A DNA stretch of 64,000 bases, from positions 5,051,805 to 5,115,804 of the forward strand of contig KV748180.1 of assembly GCA_001692895.1 (NCBI GenBank), in the 5' to 3' direction. Below are positions 36,247 to 46,259 of the stretch, piece after piece; positions within the stretch are counted from its first letter, which is position 1; each line of letters begins with the position of its first letter. Made by a program: the position numbers and the translations under genes. The DNA comes from Cenococcum geophilum 1.58 (Eukaryota; Ascomycota; Dothideomycetes; Gloniales; Gloniaceae). Under the pieces are notes generated by a model that did not search any database, was not told the origin of the DNA, and saw only the letters and a program-made list of their open reading frames with translations.

Positions 36247-36475
36247 CTATAGAATTCTACCGAATTCTGCCAAGCTATGGAAATTTACCAAATTCTGTTA
36301 AGCTATGGAATTCTGTTAAATTCTGCTAAGCCATAGAGTTCTACCAAATTCTGCTAAATTTTATTAAGCTATAGAGTTTTGCCAAATTCTACTAAGCTAT
36401 AGAATTCTGCTAAATTTTACTAAGCTATAGACTTCTGCCAAATTCTACTAGATCCGCTAGATTTTACTAAGTTCT
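36247..36475. repeat. 28-bp minisatellite in the 3' non-coding part of Copia C
   Basis: About seven imperfect copies of a unit like CTATAGAATTCTGCC + AAATTCTACTAAG. Each unit is itself two related halves with the core AATTCTRCYAA. It lies between RNase H and the 3' LTR. Copia B lacks it. Motifs of the form TAGTAGAATT also occur at 26390-26450 and 57280-57745. Confidence 0.85.
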
Positions 36476-36878
36476 ACTAGAACTGTAATAGCGCATAGTA
36501 CGTACCTGTTAACTATTACTATTATAATATAAGTCTTACTCCTACTCCCTTTTAACCTAACCTTTAACTTATATATATAGAGTGTTTATATTAATAAATG
36601 TCTCTAGAGCCTTATTTAGGTTTACCTTTATTATTATATCTGCTAGGTTATCTTAGCTATTAATCTATTAAATCTTAAAGAGTTTTTGCTATTTATAGGA
36701 TTACTAAAGTGCCATAATATTAATTATAAGGCGCTTCTCCTTTATAGTACTAAGCTTAACTAAATACTTATAGAGGGAGTATAAGTTAGTATATATAATT
36801 ATAGGAATAATAGGAATTTCGAGTTAATCTATAATTATCTTTAGGGTAGTTCTAATTATAATTGCTATATTAACTCCG

Positions 36879-37471
36879 TGTTATGCCTAAGCCCAACCCA
36901 CTTAACCATACAAATCACCAAAAAGGTAGCAGCAGTGTCTCGCGACTGGACGGGCTGCCGGTTGGAATGTCTTATAAGCTCTCCAGCCCATACGTGACGT
37001 ATGGGTAGCGCAAGGCATGACAACTGCACCCCCTCCTAGGGCGCATGTCCTCAGGCGCCTGGACTGCGATAAATGGCTAGCCTTTCGCCAGGTGGTCTTA
37101 GCCACGCAGCGCGCGAGCTGCCCGCAGCACCCTAGCTACAATCGCGAGGCGTCCCCGCTAGTACCTACAAGTACTAGTTATTAAGCCATAAGGTGACCTT
37201 CCAGCAAGCACGTGTGATACCCCGCACTCGACCGCAGGCAGTGCAGTTGCTTAGGCTGTCTCGTACTCGTGAATGCTTAACCCCGTACTAGATTAAATAC
37301 TGACCTCTAGGTAGTCGCGAGATACATTGTTATGCCTAAGCCTAACCCACTTAACCATACAAACCACTAAAAAGGTAGTAGTAGTGTCTCGCGACTGGAC
37401 GGGCTGCCGGTTAGAATGTCTTATAAGCTCTCCAGCCTATACGTAATATATAGGTAGCGTAAGGCATGACA
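36879..37471 (-). mobile_element. TRIM-like miniature LTR retrotransposon, mostly un-mutated
   Basis: Two 144-bp direct terminal repeats, 36879-37022 and 37328-37471, both TGTTATGCC...GGCATGACA, flank a 305-bp GC-rich interior without a retroelement gene. The flanks CTCCG (36874-36878) and CTCTG (37472-37476) are a 5-bp TSD differing by one RIP-type transition. A purine tract on the minus strand (AGGAGGGGGTGCAGT) abuts the lower repeat, so the element probably points to the minus strand. The lower repeat and interior are normal in composition. The upper repeat carries about nine transitions, mostly C to T or G to A. Confidence 0.9.
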
Positions 37472-39366
37472 CTCTGCTAACTATTTTATATATCTCTAAT
37501 ACTAAAACGCTTTAAGTAATGCGCTTACTCTTAGTTAAGCTCTAATAGATAAGATTGCTATAGATTATAAAGTTATTCTTTTTAGTAGATTTATTTATAA
37601 TAATAATCTTATATCCTAACTAGGAGCTAAAGTCTTTATTATTTATAAACAATCTATTAACAAATATAAAAAGCTTAGTAGTAGGAAGATTAATAGGTAT
37701 ATAGAGTAGTCCCTAATCTAGATAGTTCATTTACTAGGAAAGACGTTTATTTAGGGTAAGAACGTTATCCTTAGTTAGTTCCTAGTGTTAGGTAGTAATA
37801 AAGAGATTAAATAAAGCCTTAGGTTAATAGATAGATATAATATAAGCTCTATAAGCGCGTTGCTCCATATATCTATACTTTAGAGAATTAACGTTAATAA
37901 CGTTAATCTTCTTACCTTAACCCTTCTGGCGTAAAGCAATATAATCCTTATTTAGGGAGAGAATGCATTTATTAAAAAGTAATAGTGTTATTAAATTAAG
38001 CTTTTTCTTTAGCTTTACTATAAGATTTACCTTTACTAGTTTATCTTCCTTAAGAGCTAAGAATTTATCGTCTTCTAAAATAATTATATTATTAATTTAT
38101 ATGCCAATAATTTTAAATAAGGTTTCTGTAGTTATAATAAGGAAGTATAAATTAAATATAGAAGTAGTTATTAAAAGTTTCTCTTTATAGTGCTTGCTAT
38201 AGGTAGCCCACTAATAAGTTCCTACCTCTGTAATTCTATATAATGGCTTAAGCATAACTATAATTGTATCTTCGGGATATTAGTAGCGAATTTACTTTAG
38301 AAGGTATGCTAGTATTAAGCGCTAAAGGTGCGTCTTTAATTAGGTGTAGGCCTAAGTAATATTATATAAATAAACCGCTATTTTATTCTTTATTAAGGAG
38401 AGAGCTAGCGTAATAATAACTCGCTAACTGGCTTGTTAAATTATAGGAGATTATATAAGAATTACCTTCTTACTATTATTGTTGTAGCCTTAGATAATAA
38501 GCCTTAATTTCTTAAATAGGGTATTAGTAGCTTTACTCTTAATCTTATTAACTATTTTTAACTTAAAAATACGAACTCCATCAAATTTAGTAGGGTTATA
38601 CTTCTTAAATTTAAAGACTCCTCTCGCAATAAGACCCTCGATCTCCTACTTATTAAATGCTTAAAAAGGAGCTCTTAGAGTTATAATACGACCTTCCTTT
38701 TAGAGCTATTTTATAAGTTTAAAGTTATTCTTCTCCTTAGCTGTTATAAAGGCCATTAATAACTTAACTCTATTTTTAATGGCGGTAATAAATTACTCTT
38801 TAAAATTAATAAGATATTAGTAATTTTATAATCCCTTTAGGCGACCTCTACCGCGTTATAGTTGCGGGGTATCTACTACAATTATATTAGAATTATAGTC
38901 GCCTTCTAGAGTACATTAATTGTAGTTCTTCTCTAGGGCATTCTATAAAGGCTTAGAACTATTATTTTTATAGTAAGGCTTAATAACAGTTAAATAGAAT
39001 TAAGTGGGTCTATAAGGCATTTAAATAGTATAAGTTTAACTATTAATTATAATAAGTTAATATAGGCCTAATTACCCTCCCTTTTTACGCTATACGCGCA
39101 CCTTAGACTAGAGTGGCAGATTAAGTATAGTTAAGGTATTTAGGCCATTTCTTATTTCTAGTGTATTGTTAACCTAGCATATAGCGTAAAAACGTCGCAC
39201 CTCCTTTGTTGCCTTATAAATAGCCTTAGCTTATTATATAATAAAGGGAAATAGTAAAGAATTATTAGTTATTTAAGGGTAGGCGCTAAAGACTAGTAAT
39301 ATAGGTATAAGTCCATTCGGGCCAGCGGAATTATTAATAGCTTTAATAGCTATTTATAAGGTAAGT

Positions 39367-39446
39367 TNTTNNCTAGNNTNCTNTAGTTNTAAANAGATAA
39401 TCTTATATACGNGGNNTAATNGCGNNTAATATNGNTNTACTTTTNT
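39367..39446. other. Ambiguous bases (N) in Copia C
   Basis: About twenty-five isolated Ns among called bases, downstream of the integrase core. The surrounding sequence aligns to Copia B about 15480-15600. Confidence 0.9.
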
Positions 39447-40100
39447 AATACTATTATATACCTTAATAGGGACTTCCTTAACCTTAATTACTATTACCTT
39501 TATCTATTATCGAAACTCTATAGATAAGAAGTTCTTTCCTATATTATAGATAATTTAATTAGGGGGTCCTAGGTAGATATTAATCTAGTATAATTATAGG
39601 GTATCCTATATGTTTTTAACTAATATATCCTTTAAAAAAACATACGGCTTAGAAGGAGGTTAAAAAATTAATAACTTAGAGTACTAGTTTACCGCTAAGA
39701 TATATAACGTTTACGATAATACAGAAGTTAAAGTTATAGTTATCTTTAAAGGTAAACTTAAATCGGCTAGGGGACTTCTGGTTTATTTAGTAGTAATAGT
39801 AGTACTTTATAAGATACTTAATTGCCTTAACCTTAACTTTATAGCCTACTTACTAAAGAACCCTAAGCAATTAATAAACGGATAGGTAGCTAAAACGACG
39901 GTATAGTTAATGTAACTCTAACTTAGTTAAGTGGCTTTAAGCAACACTCTTTTCTAGTTAATAAAGGAGTAACTAGGGGTAACCCTACTTACGTATAATA
40001 GGTACCTAATTATCTCCCTAAACAAGTATATTCTTAAGGTTATTAAGCTTAACGCCTAATTTATCTATATCTCTAATACAAAATAGAAATAGGGTATTTA

Positions 40101-40349
40101 TGTCACGGGACTCACACGCTCTCACGTCCCTGCGCGTTTTGACGTTCTTAACCCGTGCTCACGTTCGTCCCAAGACACCTACGCACGTTCCCCTACAACC
40201 CCTATTTATACCCGACCTGGCATATAAAGAATCTTCTTCTTCATCTAAATGTCTTTGTATCAACCACGCATAGTTACGCGTACGTAGCCTTCTTCAATTA
40301 CTACCCTGTTTAGTACATTGTATTCCAGCTCGTGCCCACTTCCGTGACA
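40101..40349 (+). mobile_element. Solo LTR, 249 bp, un-mutated
   Basis: Starts TGTCACGGGACTC, ends CCCACTTCCGTGACA, and is flanked by a perfect TSD ATTTA (40096-40100 and 40350-40354). It is C-rich with normal CpA/TpG. A TATA-like CATATAAAG near 40220 suggests plus-strand LTR orientation. No matching second copy is in the window. It sits in Copia C upstream of the integrase. Confidence 0.88.
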
Positions 40350-41249
40350 ATTTATAGAAATAACGTAGAAAGTAATGCACCTTAAGGGGGTTTAGACCCT
40401 AATTGTGCTAAGAGAGATTATAGTACCCTTACTAAAACGAATTATATATTAGCCTGCCGTTAAATAGTTAATTTAAACAGAGTTATTAAGCTGCTAAAGG
40501 GCTTAAACTTAAGGTTCTCCTATTATAGATACTCCTGCGGCTCTAGTATCTGGTATAATACTATAGAAGATGTTTACTGAGTATTTATCATTAAAGAAGA
40601 ACGTAGAACTCTCCTTTAGCTTATTAAAGACATCTAACTTTATAATAGAATGGAATATAGATTAGTTATTAAGAATAGCGACGGTTTATATACTATCTAC
40701 TTTACTATACTTAGTAAAGTATTAGTTAGGAGAGTAATCCTTAATTTCTATATCTATAAGAAGCTATTTAGTCTTATTGGCCTCGCCTTTAAGATCTTTT
40801 ATACCTTTATATTAAACTAGGAAGCTTTAAAAGTAGGCTATAGTAACCTTATAATTTCTGACATTTCTTATACTCTAGCGAAACTTATTATATACCCCCT
40901 TTCGCTTATTAAAAGAGTGCCTAGTTAACTAGTAGTTTGGCTTCTTATAAATATAGCACTTCTTCTAATAATTACTTTGGAATAAACCGCTATAAGGACT
41001 TCTACCTTTACCTTGTAGCTGTTAATTATACCCTTTACTATATTACCTACCACGGCCACTATATATTTAATTAGTCTAGTTATAATTATATTACCCGGCT
41101 AGGTTGTCTAGGTTAATTAAAGTAGACTAGAGTTAGGCGTTAAATAACTATACTTTTTAAGAGCGTAGAGTGGTGCTAATAGAAGATCTTAGTTAAGCAT
41201 ACACTCCTTTATAAGTATTTATAGGATTAAAAAGAGTAAGGTTATATTC

Positions 41250-42420
41250 TTTAACGCCTTAGTATACGTTAATAACTTAATTATATAGGCTAAAATCCTC
41301 TTAATATAATTTGGATAAACTACGCTAAATCGTCTAAAGTTAATTAAAGAGCTTTTAAAGATAATTAAGCTAAGGGATACCTAGGTTTATAGCAATAATC
41401 CTTAAAAAGGTAATCTCTCTCCATTCCAATATATACTGCTATTTATTCTCTTTTATTTTAAAGTAGTATCTTAACTTATATATTATACGGTTAAAATTAT
41501 ATCCTTTTCCTACTAAACGATTATAATAGAAGGTACTAGCTTAGCCCTTAAGCATAACGAAATAGGTGTTATAGTATTAATTAGACTCTATTCCTACCTT
41601 CTAGTAATAGTTATAGAAGATATATAGTTTTAAATTAAGAATATTATATAATTCCCTACTAAACTTCTTCTCCTAATTTAAATAGAGCTTCGTAAGCTTT
41701 ATAAGCAATTTTAAACTACCTCTAATTTAAAATTAAGGTAGAGGAGGTAAGAGTTATATTATAGGCTATAGTAAGAACGTAGGTCTAGTCGGTAGAGTTT
41801 AAAGGTTATTAAATTGCGAAGTAATAGGATCCTGTGCCTGCTTTTATTAGGGTATAGTATCTAACGTTAAAGTTATGGGTTAAATTAGATATAGAGGAGT
41901 TAAAGGCGGAGGTAGATTTGTCTTTAGAGGTGTATTACTTAAATTCTATTATAAGTTAAGCTTCCTTATAGTGCGTAGTTGGTACTTAATCTCTTATAGA
42001 GTCTATTCGTGCTCTTCTTTTACGTTAATAACCTACTCCTAAATATTATCTTTAATAATGCCCCTATCTATAGGGATAAATACTCTATTCTCCTAAAAGA
42101 AGTTCCAGAAGTCCTATATAATATCCTTATTCGCAAGAGCCTATATTTCCTTTATCTATCTAATAAAGTCCTCCTTTATATAGTACTATAGCATAGTGTC
42201 GTTATATTCGCTGTCTTTATAGTATGCTATATAGTATAATAAAAATCCGTTTAAGTCTTGCTAATTAATATCTTTAAGGTTAGTTATATCGGTATTCCAT
42301 ATCTCTAGGTTAATATTATCCTTATACTTCTTTAGGTAGGTTAACGCTATAATAGCTGTTCTTAAAGATTGTTTAACGCGCTTTAATAAAATTAAGGGAA
42401 ACGAAGTTTATTTAATATAT
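41250..42420 (-). pseudogene. Copia C gag, RIP-killed
   Basis: Reverse-strand homologue of Copia B gag. The same blocks are legible, for example the stretch corresponding to KEDFIKQIKE near 42150-42190 and the proline-rich middle near 41800-41930. It is broken by numerous RIP-type stops. The leader between the 5' LTR and gag (about 42420-42770) is conserved with Copia B. Confidence 0.75.
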
Positions 42421-42770
42421 AGTTGGGTAGTAATTATAATCCTATAGTCTATAAAGGTACACTAAAGGTATTTAGATAGTTATTTAATGCGTTTTAAACG
42501 TTAACTTAGAACCCTAGGTTTAGTAATACTTTTAACCTAAAGTACTTAACTAAATCTTTATAAACGCGGTTATTCTATATAATAGACGCAACTTAGTATC
42601 TTCTAGTACTTAGTAACACTTCTATTACTAGTTTTCCATAAGTTTAAGGTAGTATAGTATTACTGGGATCCATTCCATATAAGCGTATATAGCACCCCTA
42701 TATAAGATTATCTCTTCTATTTAAAAACCTAGCTGCTCTATAGTTAACTATATATTTAACCACTAATCAG

Positions 42771-42934
42771 TATTAGTTATATAGGGTAACTTACCAATAA
42801 TAACTACTTAAGTAAGTTATAGTAATATTAGTTAATATACTTATTATTAAAATAAGGAAGGGCGAGGAGCTTAAGACTCCTTACTACGCTAGCGCCGCGG
42901 CGACACGTGACGACCGCTTGCCTTATTCCCGACA
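42771..42934 (-). repeat. Copia C 5' LTR
   Basis: 164 bp. On the plus strand it begins TATTAGTTATATAGGG and ends CTTATTCCCGACA. It is more RIP-mutated than the 3' copy in its first two thirds, while the last ~45 bp (CTAGCGCCGCGGCGACACG) are nearly unchanged. Confidence 0.93.
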
Positions 42935-42939
42935 TAGCC

Positions 42940-45511
42940 TAAGTTTTCTATTCTTCTTTAGCATAAATAATACTAGATATCCTGTTAATAACTATAATAG
43001 CCTAATATATCCCTTTTATAAGTTCTTCTAAACAAACTCTTTAAGTACTCTTAATTCCTTTTAAGTAAGCTTATAGGTTAGAAAGAACCTTAGATTTATT
43101 CCTAGTTTTAACTCTATTTTATAGTTCTATACTATATAATCTACTAGCTTTTTACTTTTTAGGCTCTATAGTTTCTTATTATACTTATAGTATCTCTTTA
43201 GTATATAACTTAAGCCTTGCTTAGTCTCTTTATATATTACTCCAACTTAGTACTATACTAACTTAGTTTATTATTATATCTTACAGCGTTAAGTATCTTT
43301 AATATTAACCTAACCTATAACCTAATTAATTTTTAGATTATATTTCTATAACTAAGGCATATCTAATACTGCTTTATCCCGTCCTAATAGTAGGATATTA
43401 AAAGATATCCTAATTTATCTTCCTTTAATAGTTATTTAAATAGGTCCTATTTTAAGATTAATAATACCTCCTTTATAAGCTATCGGATCTCCTAAAATTA
43501 TAACTAATAGATAAAGTTATTCCTTCTATCTATAAGGTAATCCTATTTTTTTTAAACTACTATTAGTAAAATATATTTTCGTATTACTCTACTATCTATT
43601 AATACTTTAAATTGCTAATTTTGCTAATTAACTTATAAATTTAGATATTATCCTTAAATTTCTTTAAGGGTTTAAGGCTCTACTACTAGCTTCCTTTAGT
43701 TTTATAGGCCTTTACTATTTCTAACTATTAGCTACTTAATTCTTATACACTTAGCTCGCTCTTTAGCTAATACTTAGTTCGTTTTCCCCCCTCTATATAC
43801 TATAGATATATATTCTCTAGGTATTCCTACTACTATTATCTATTTAAGCATTCTTCTATAAGGAATCTTTTTAGCTAAAGTATTAAGTCTCCTAACTCCT
43901 AAACTTTTGCTAGATGCTATATATATATATATTTAGCATTCCTATACTATTGCTTATTTAACGCCTAATATATCCTTATAAGGTACTTTTTTTTTAATTC
44001 TTATATATATCGTATATATTATCTATATATATAATCTATAACAGCGTATAATATACTAGGTGCTTTAGGTTAACTCTTAACTTATCTTTATCTTTAAGTT
44101 TAAACCTCTATTATATTAATCTAAACATTATAACTTTATTTATAGATACTAAAATACGTCTCTTGCTTCTCTAGTCCTCTAATTATTCCTCTAAATCCTT
44201 TAATGTTATAATTAAGGCTCCCTTAATATAACTTATAGCTTTTTCCGTAATAGAGTAGTCCTAAATAACTCGCTTATCTAACTATATATATAAATCTTCC
44301 TACTTATTATTATATCGTTGCCTATACCACTTTTAGTATAGCTATTAGAGTATATACAGCTTATCCATAAGGAAGTATCTTCTTATTACTATATTATAAT
44401 AGCTTTTTATATATCGTTCTTTAAATCTAATTAGGATTTTTAGATCCTCTTTATCTTCTAGTTTAGTAAGCCACTTAGCTCTCAGCGTACCCGCTTTAGG
44501 CCTATTAGTTATTTTTTATATAGGTGCTCTATCCCTAGTACGACTTAATATGCTAGATTTTTGGTCTAGTTTCTATTTCTACTACGCAAAAATTCTTTGT
44601 CTAAATTCCTCTGTAGTTTCTTTTACTTTTTACCTTATAAGTGGATCCTTAAAGTCCTCTTACTTCTTAATTTTAGTATTAATTTTCTTAATAATCCTTA
44701 TTTGTGTATTAAAATCTTAGTCCTATAAAACTCTTAATCCTAAGCTTACTTCTTTCTTAAGCTTAGCTCTAGCCCTAGTCTAACTAGGCTTTTATAGTAT
44801 TCTTATCTTATTTTAAAAAATTTAAATCTTACTTATCTTATCTTACTTATCTTATACTTTTAGGAAACTTTATCCTAAGCTTATTTATATATTACTAAAC
44901 TAAGCCGTTACTCTACTCTATTAGTTATTATTTATTATAGGTCCTTAAGCTTATCTTATCCTATTTTAGGAATCTTAAGCGTCTCTTATCTCTTCCTAAA
45001 AATCTTAAGCCTTTGGCCTTTTACCTTTATTAAGTGCTAAAGCGGTTTACTATTTTACTTCTTTTACGTCTTATAAAGCGATAAACATTATATCTAGTAA
45101 GGTCTTAATCCCTACTAATATTCCCTATTCCGTAGTAAAATTATCTTTTACCTTTTTTATAATATCTTTAAGGCCTATATACTGCTAGTAAGCTACCTTT
45201 ATTACCTTATTATCGCTAAATATTTCGCCTATATTAAATTTATCGTCCTTAATATCTAATCTACGAGATAGTTTATTAGTTCCTCTAAATTTTAATAATT
45301 TTAGCTCCTATAGCTAATAGCTTACACTATACTTAGTATCCTTATAAATTTAATATACGTTATTATAACAAAACGTAAAGCTTTTAATTAAACACTCTTT
45401 TGTTCTTTATAGTATATTATTATCCCTTTATATATATATATTGTCTACTAGTTTTATTTCTCTTACTATATAGTAACTTTAACTACTTTTATAGTCTCTA
45501 ATAAAATAATA
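42940..45511 (-). pseudogene. Gypsy 3 RT N-terminus, protease and upstream polyprotein, RIP-killed
   Basis: Continuous with 35695-35924 once Copia C is removed. It covers the first RT motifs (near 42950-43000), protease (about 43400-43600) and the polyprotein segment upstream to the gag knuckle (about 45480). It aligns block by block with Gypsy 2. Frames are densely stopped and it is not functional. Confidence 0.82.
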
Positions 45512-45865
45512 TAAGGGTTATTTTAGCCCTTACTCGGCTGCATCGCCTAGGAGCTCTAAGGGGTAGCCAAGGCCTAGCCGAAGGCTAGGCTTAGCACCTC
45601 CTTATAAGCACCTCGGGCTTACAGCCCTTCCCTCCTCATCGGTTCGTCTCCATACGAGGCTATTGCCTACTCTTTACCATATCGTCCTCTTCCATCGACT
45701 CCCTATGTGACTTATGCTCGGCTTGCTTGCTCCCTACTATACACCCTACATCAGCAAAATGTTCATGCCTCCTAACAGTACTGACAGCTCCTAATAGCTC
45801 CTGTTAGGGCTATCAGGAGCTCTAGGAGATACTCACACTCGGCATCCTATTAGGAACCTATTAGG
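45512..45865. other. Moderately GC-rich segment without a recognised gene
   Basis: Lies between Gypsy 3 and the 9-bp minisatellite. It contains inverted words such as AGGCCTAGCC / GGCTAGGCTT (45571-45592) and short palindromic copies of AGGAGCTC-like words (45785-45835). CpA is partly retained, so RIP is light. No open frame of note. Confidence 0.5.
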
Positions 45866-46054
45866 ATGTCGCCCGGACTACTAGGATCTCTAGGACCTCT
45901 AGGATCTCTAGGACCTTTAGGACCTCTAGGACCTCTAGGACCTTTAGGACTACTAAAACCTCCAGGATCTCCAGAATCTTTAGGACCTCCAGGACCTCCA
46001 GGACTACTAGGACCACCAGGACTTTTAGGACAACTAGGACAACTAGGACAATAA
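45866..46054 (+). repeat. 9-bp minisatellite, readable as collagen-like Gly-X-Y
   Basis: About twenty copies of GGACCTCTA-type units. The plus-strand frame from ATG at 45866 is open for 62 codons and reads Gly-Pro-Leu, Gly-Pro-Pro, Gly-Leu-Leu triplets, ending in GQLGQLGQ and TAA. Triplet periodicity makes any frame of a 9-bp repeat look protein-like, and there is no upstream exon or domain. I therefore treat it as a minisatellite that might be a fragment of a collagen-like repeat gene. Confidence 0.7.
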
Positions 46055-46259
46055 GAAAAATAAAATTCTAGATTTAAAAATTAAGTATATTAGTAAAATA
46101 CTAGTTTTTCTACTACTCTGAAATTATAAAAATACTTGAGTAGATATAGTACTTTAATATTTATAGTTGGCTGGAAAAAGTAAAAGCTAGCGTAACTATT
46201 TAATAATATTAAAAACTTTAATAATTCTCCATACTGAAATAAGTTAAGACTATATGTAT

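Larger units (their letters stand above)
36560..40760 (-). pseudogene. Copia C pol, interrupted by TRIM and solo LTR, RIP-killed
   Basis: Minus-strand protease near 40600-40700, GAG-pre-integrase and integrase about 39200-39900, a linker near 38850 with the AT-hook-like arginine/glycine/proline patch of Copia B, RT about 37930-38700, and RNase H about 36600-37880, cut by the TRIM (36879-37471). The plus strand opposite RT is open for 75 codons (37963-38190). That frame is an antisense shadow of the RT end. Ambiguous bases at 39367-39446 lie downstream of the integrase core. Confidence 0.82.
35930..42934 (-). mobile_element. Copia C: LTR retrotransposon, minus strand, with nested TRIM and solo LTR
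   Basis: 7,005 bp with 164-bp LTRs (35930-36093 and 42771-42934) and a perfect TSD TAGCC (35925-35929, 42935-42939). The body is the same family as Copia B: minus-strand gag, protease, integrase, RT, RNase H. The sequence just inside the 5' LTR is near identical to that of Copia B. It contains a 593-bp TRIM in the RNase H region and a 249-bp solo LTR between protease and integrase, so the element itself is about 6.15 kb. Confidence 0.94.
35695..45511 (-). mobile_element. Gypsy 3: internal fragment of a chromovirus, truncated at both ends, split by Copia C
   Basis: 35695-35924 aligns with Gypsy 2 around 30000-30220 (RT), and 42940-45511 continues from the next base of RT up to the gag zinc-knuckle region (Gypsy 2 about 30225-32920). 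There are no LTRs, integrase or gag N-terminus. Copia C lies between, with TSD TAGCC. RIP is heavier than in Gypsy 1 and 2. The left end joins the GC-richer island and the right end joins a less mutated segment, both abruptly. Confidence 0.85.

Noticed and set aside
36902..37105. 67-codon minus-strand open frame in the TRIM
   Set aside because: It spans the boundary of the terminal repeat and the interior of a miniature element, and has no retroelement or host similarity that I can see.
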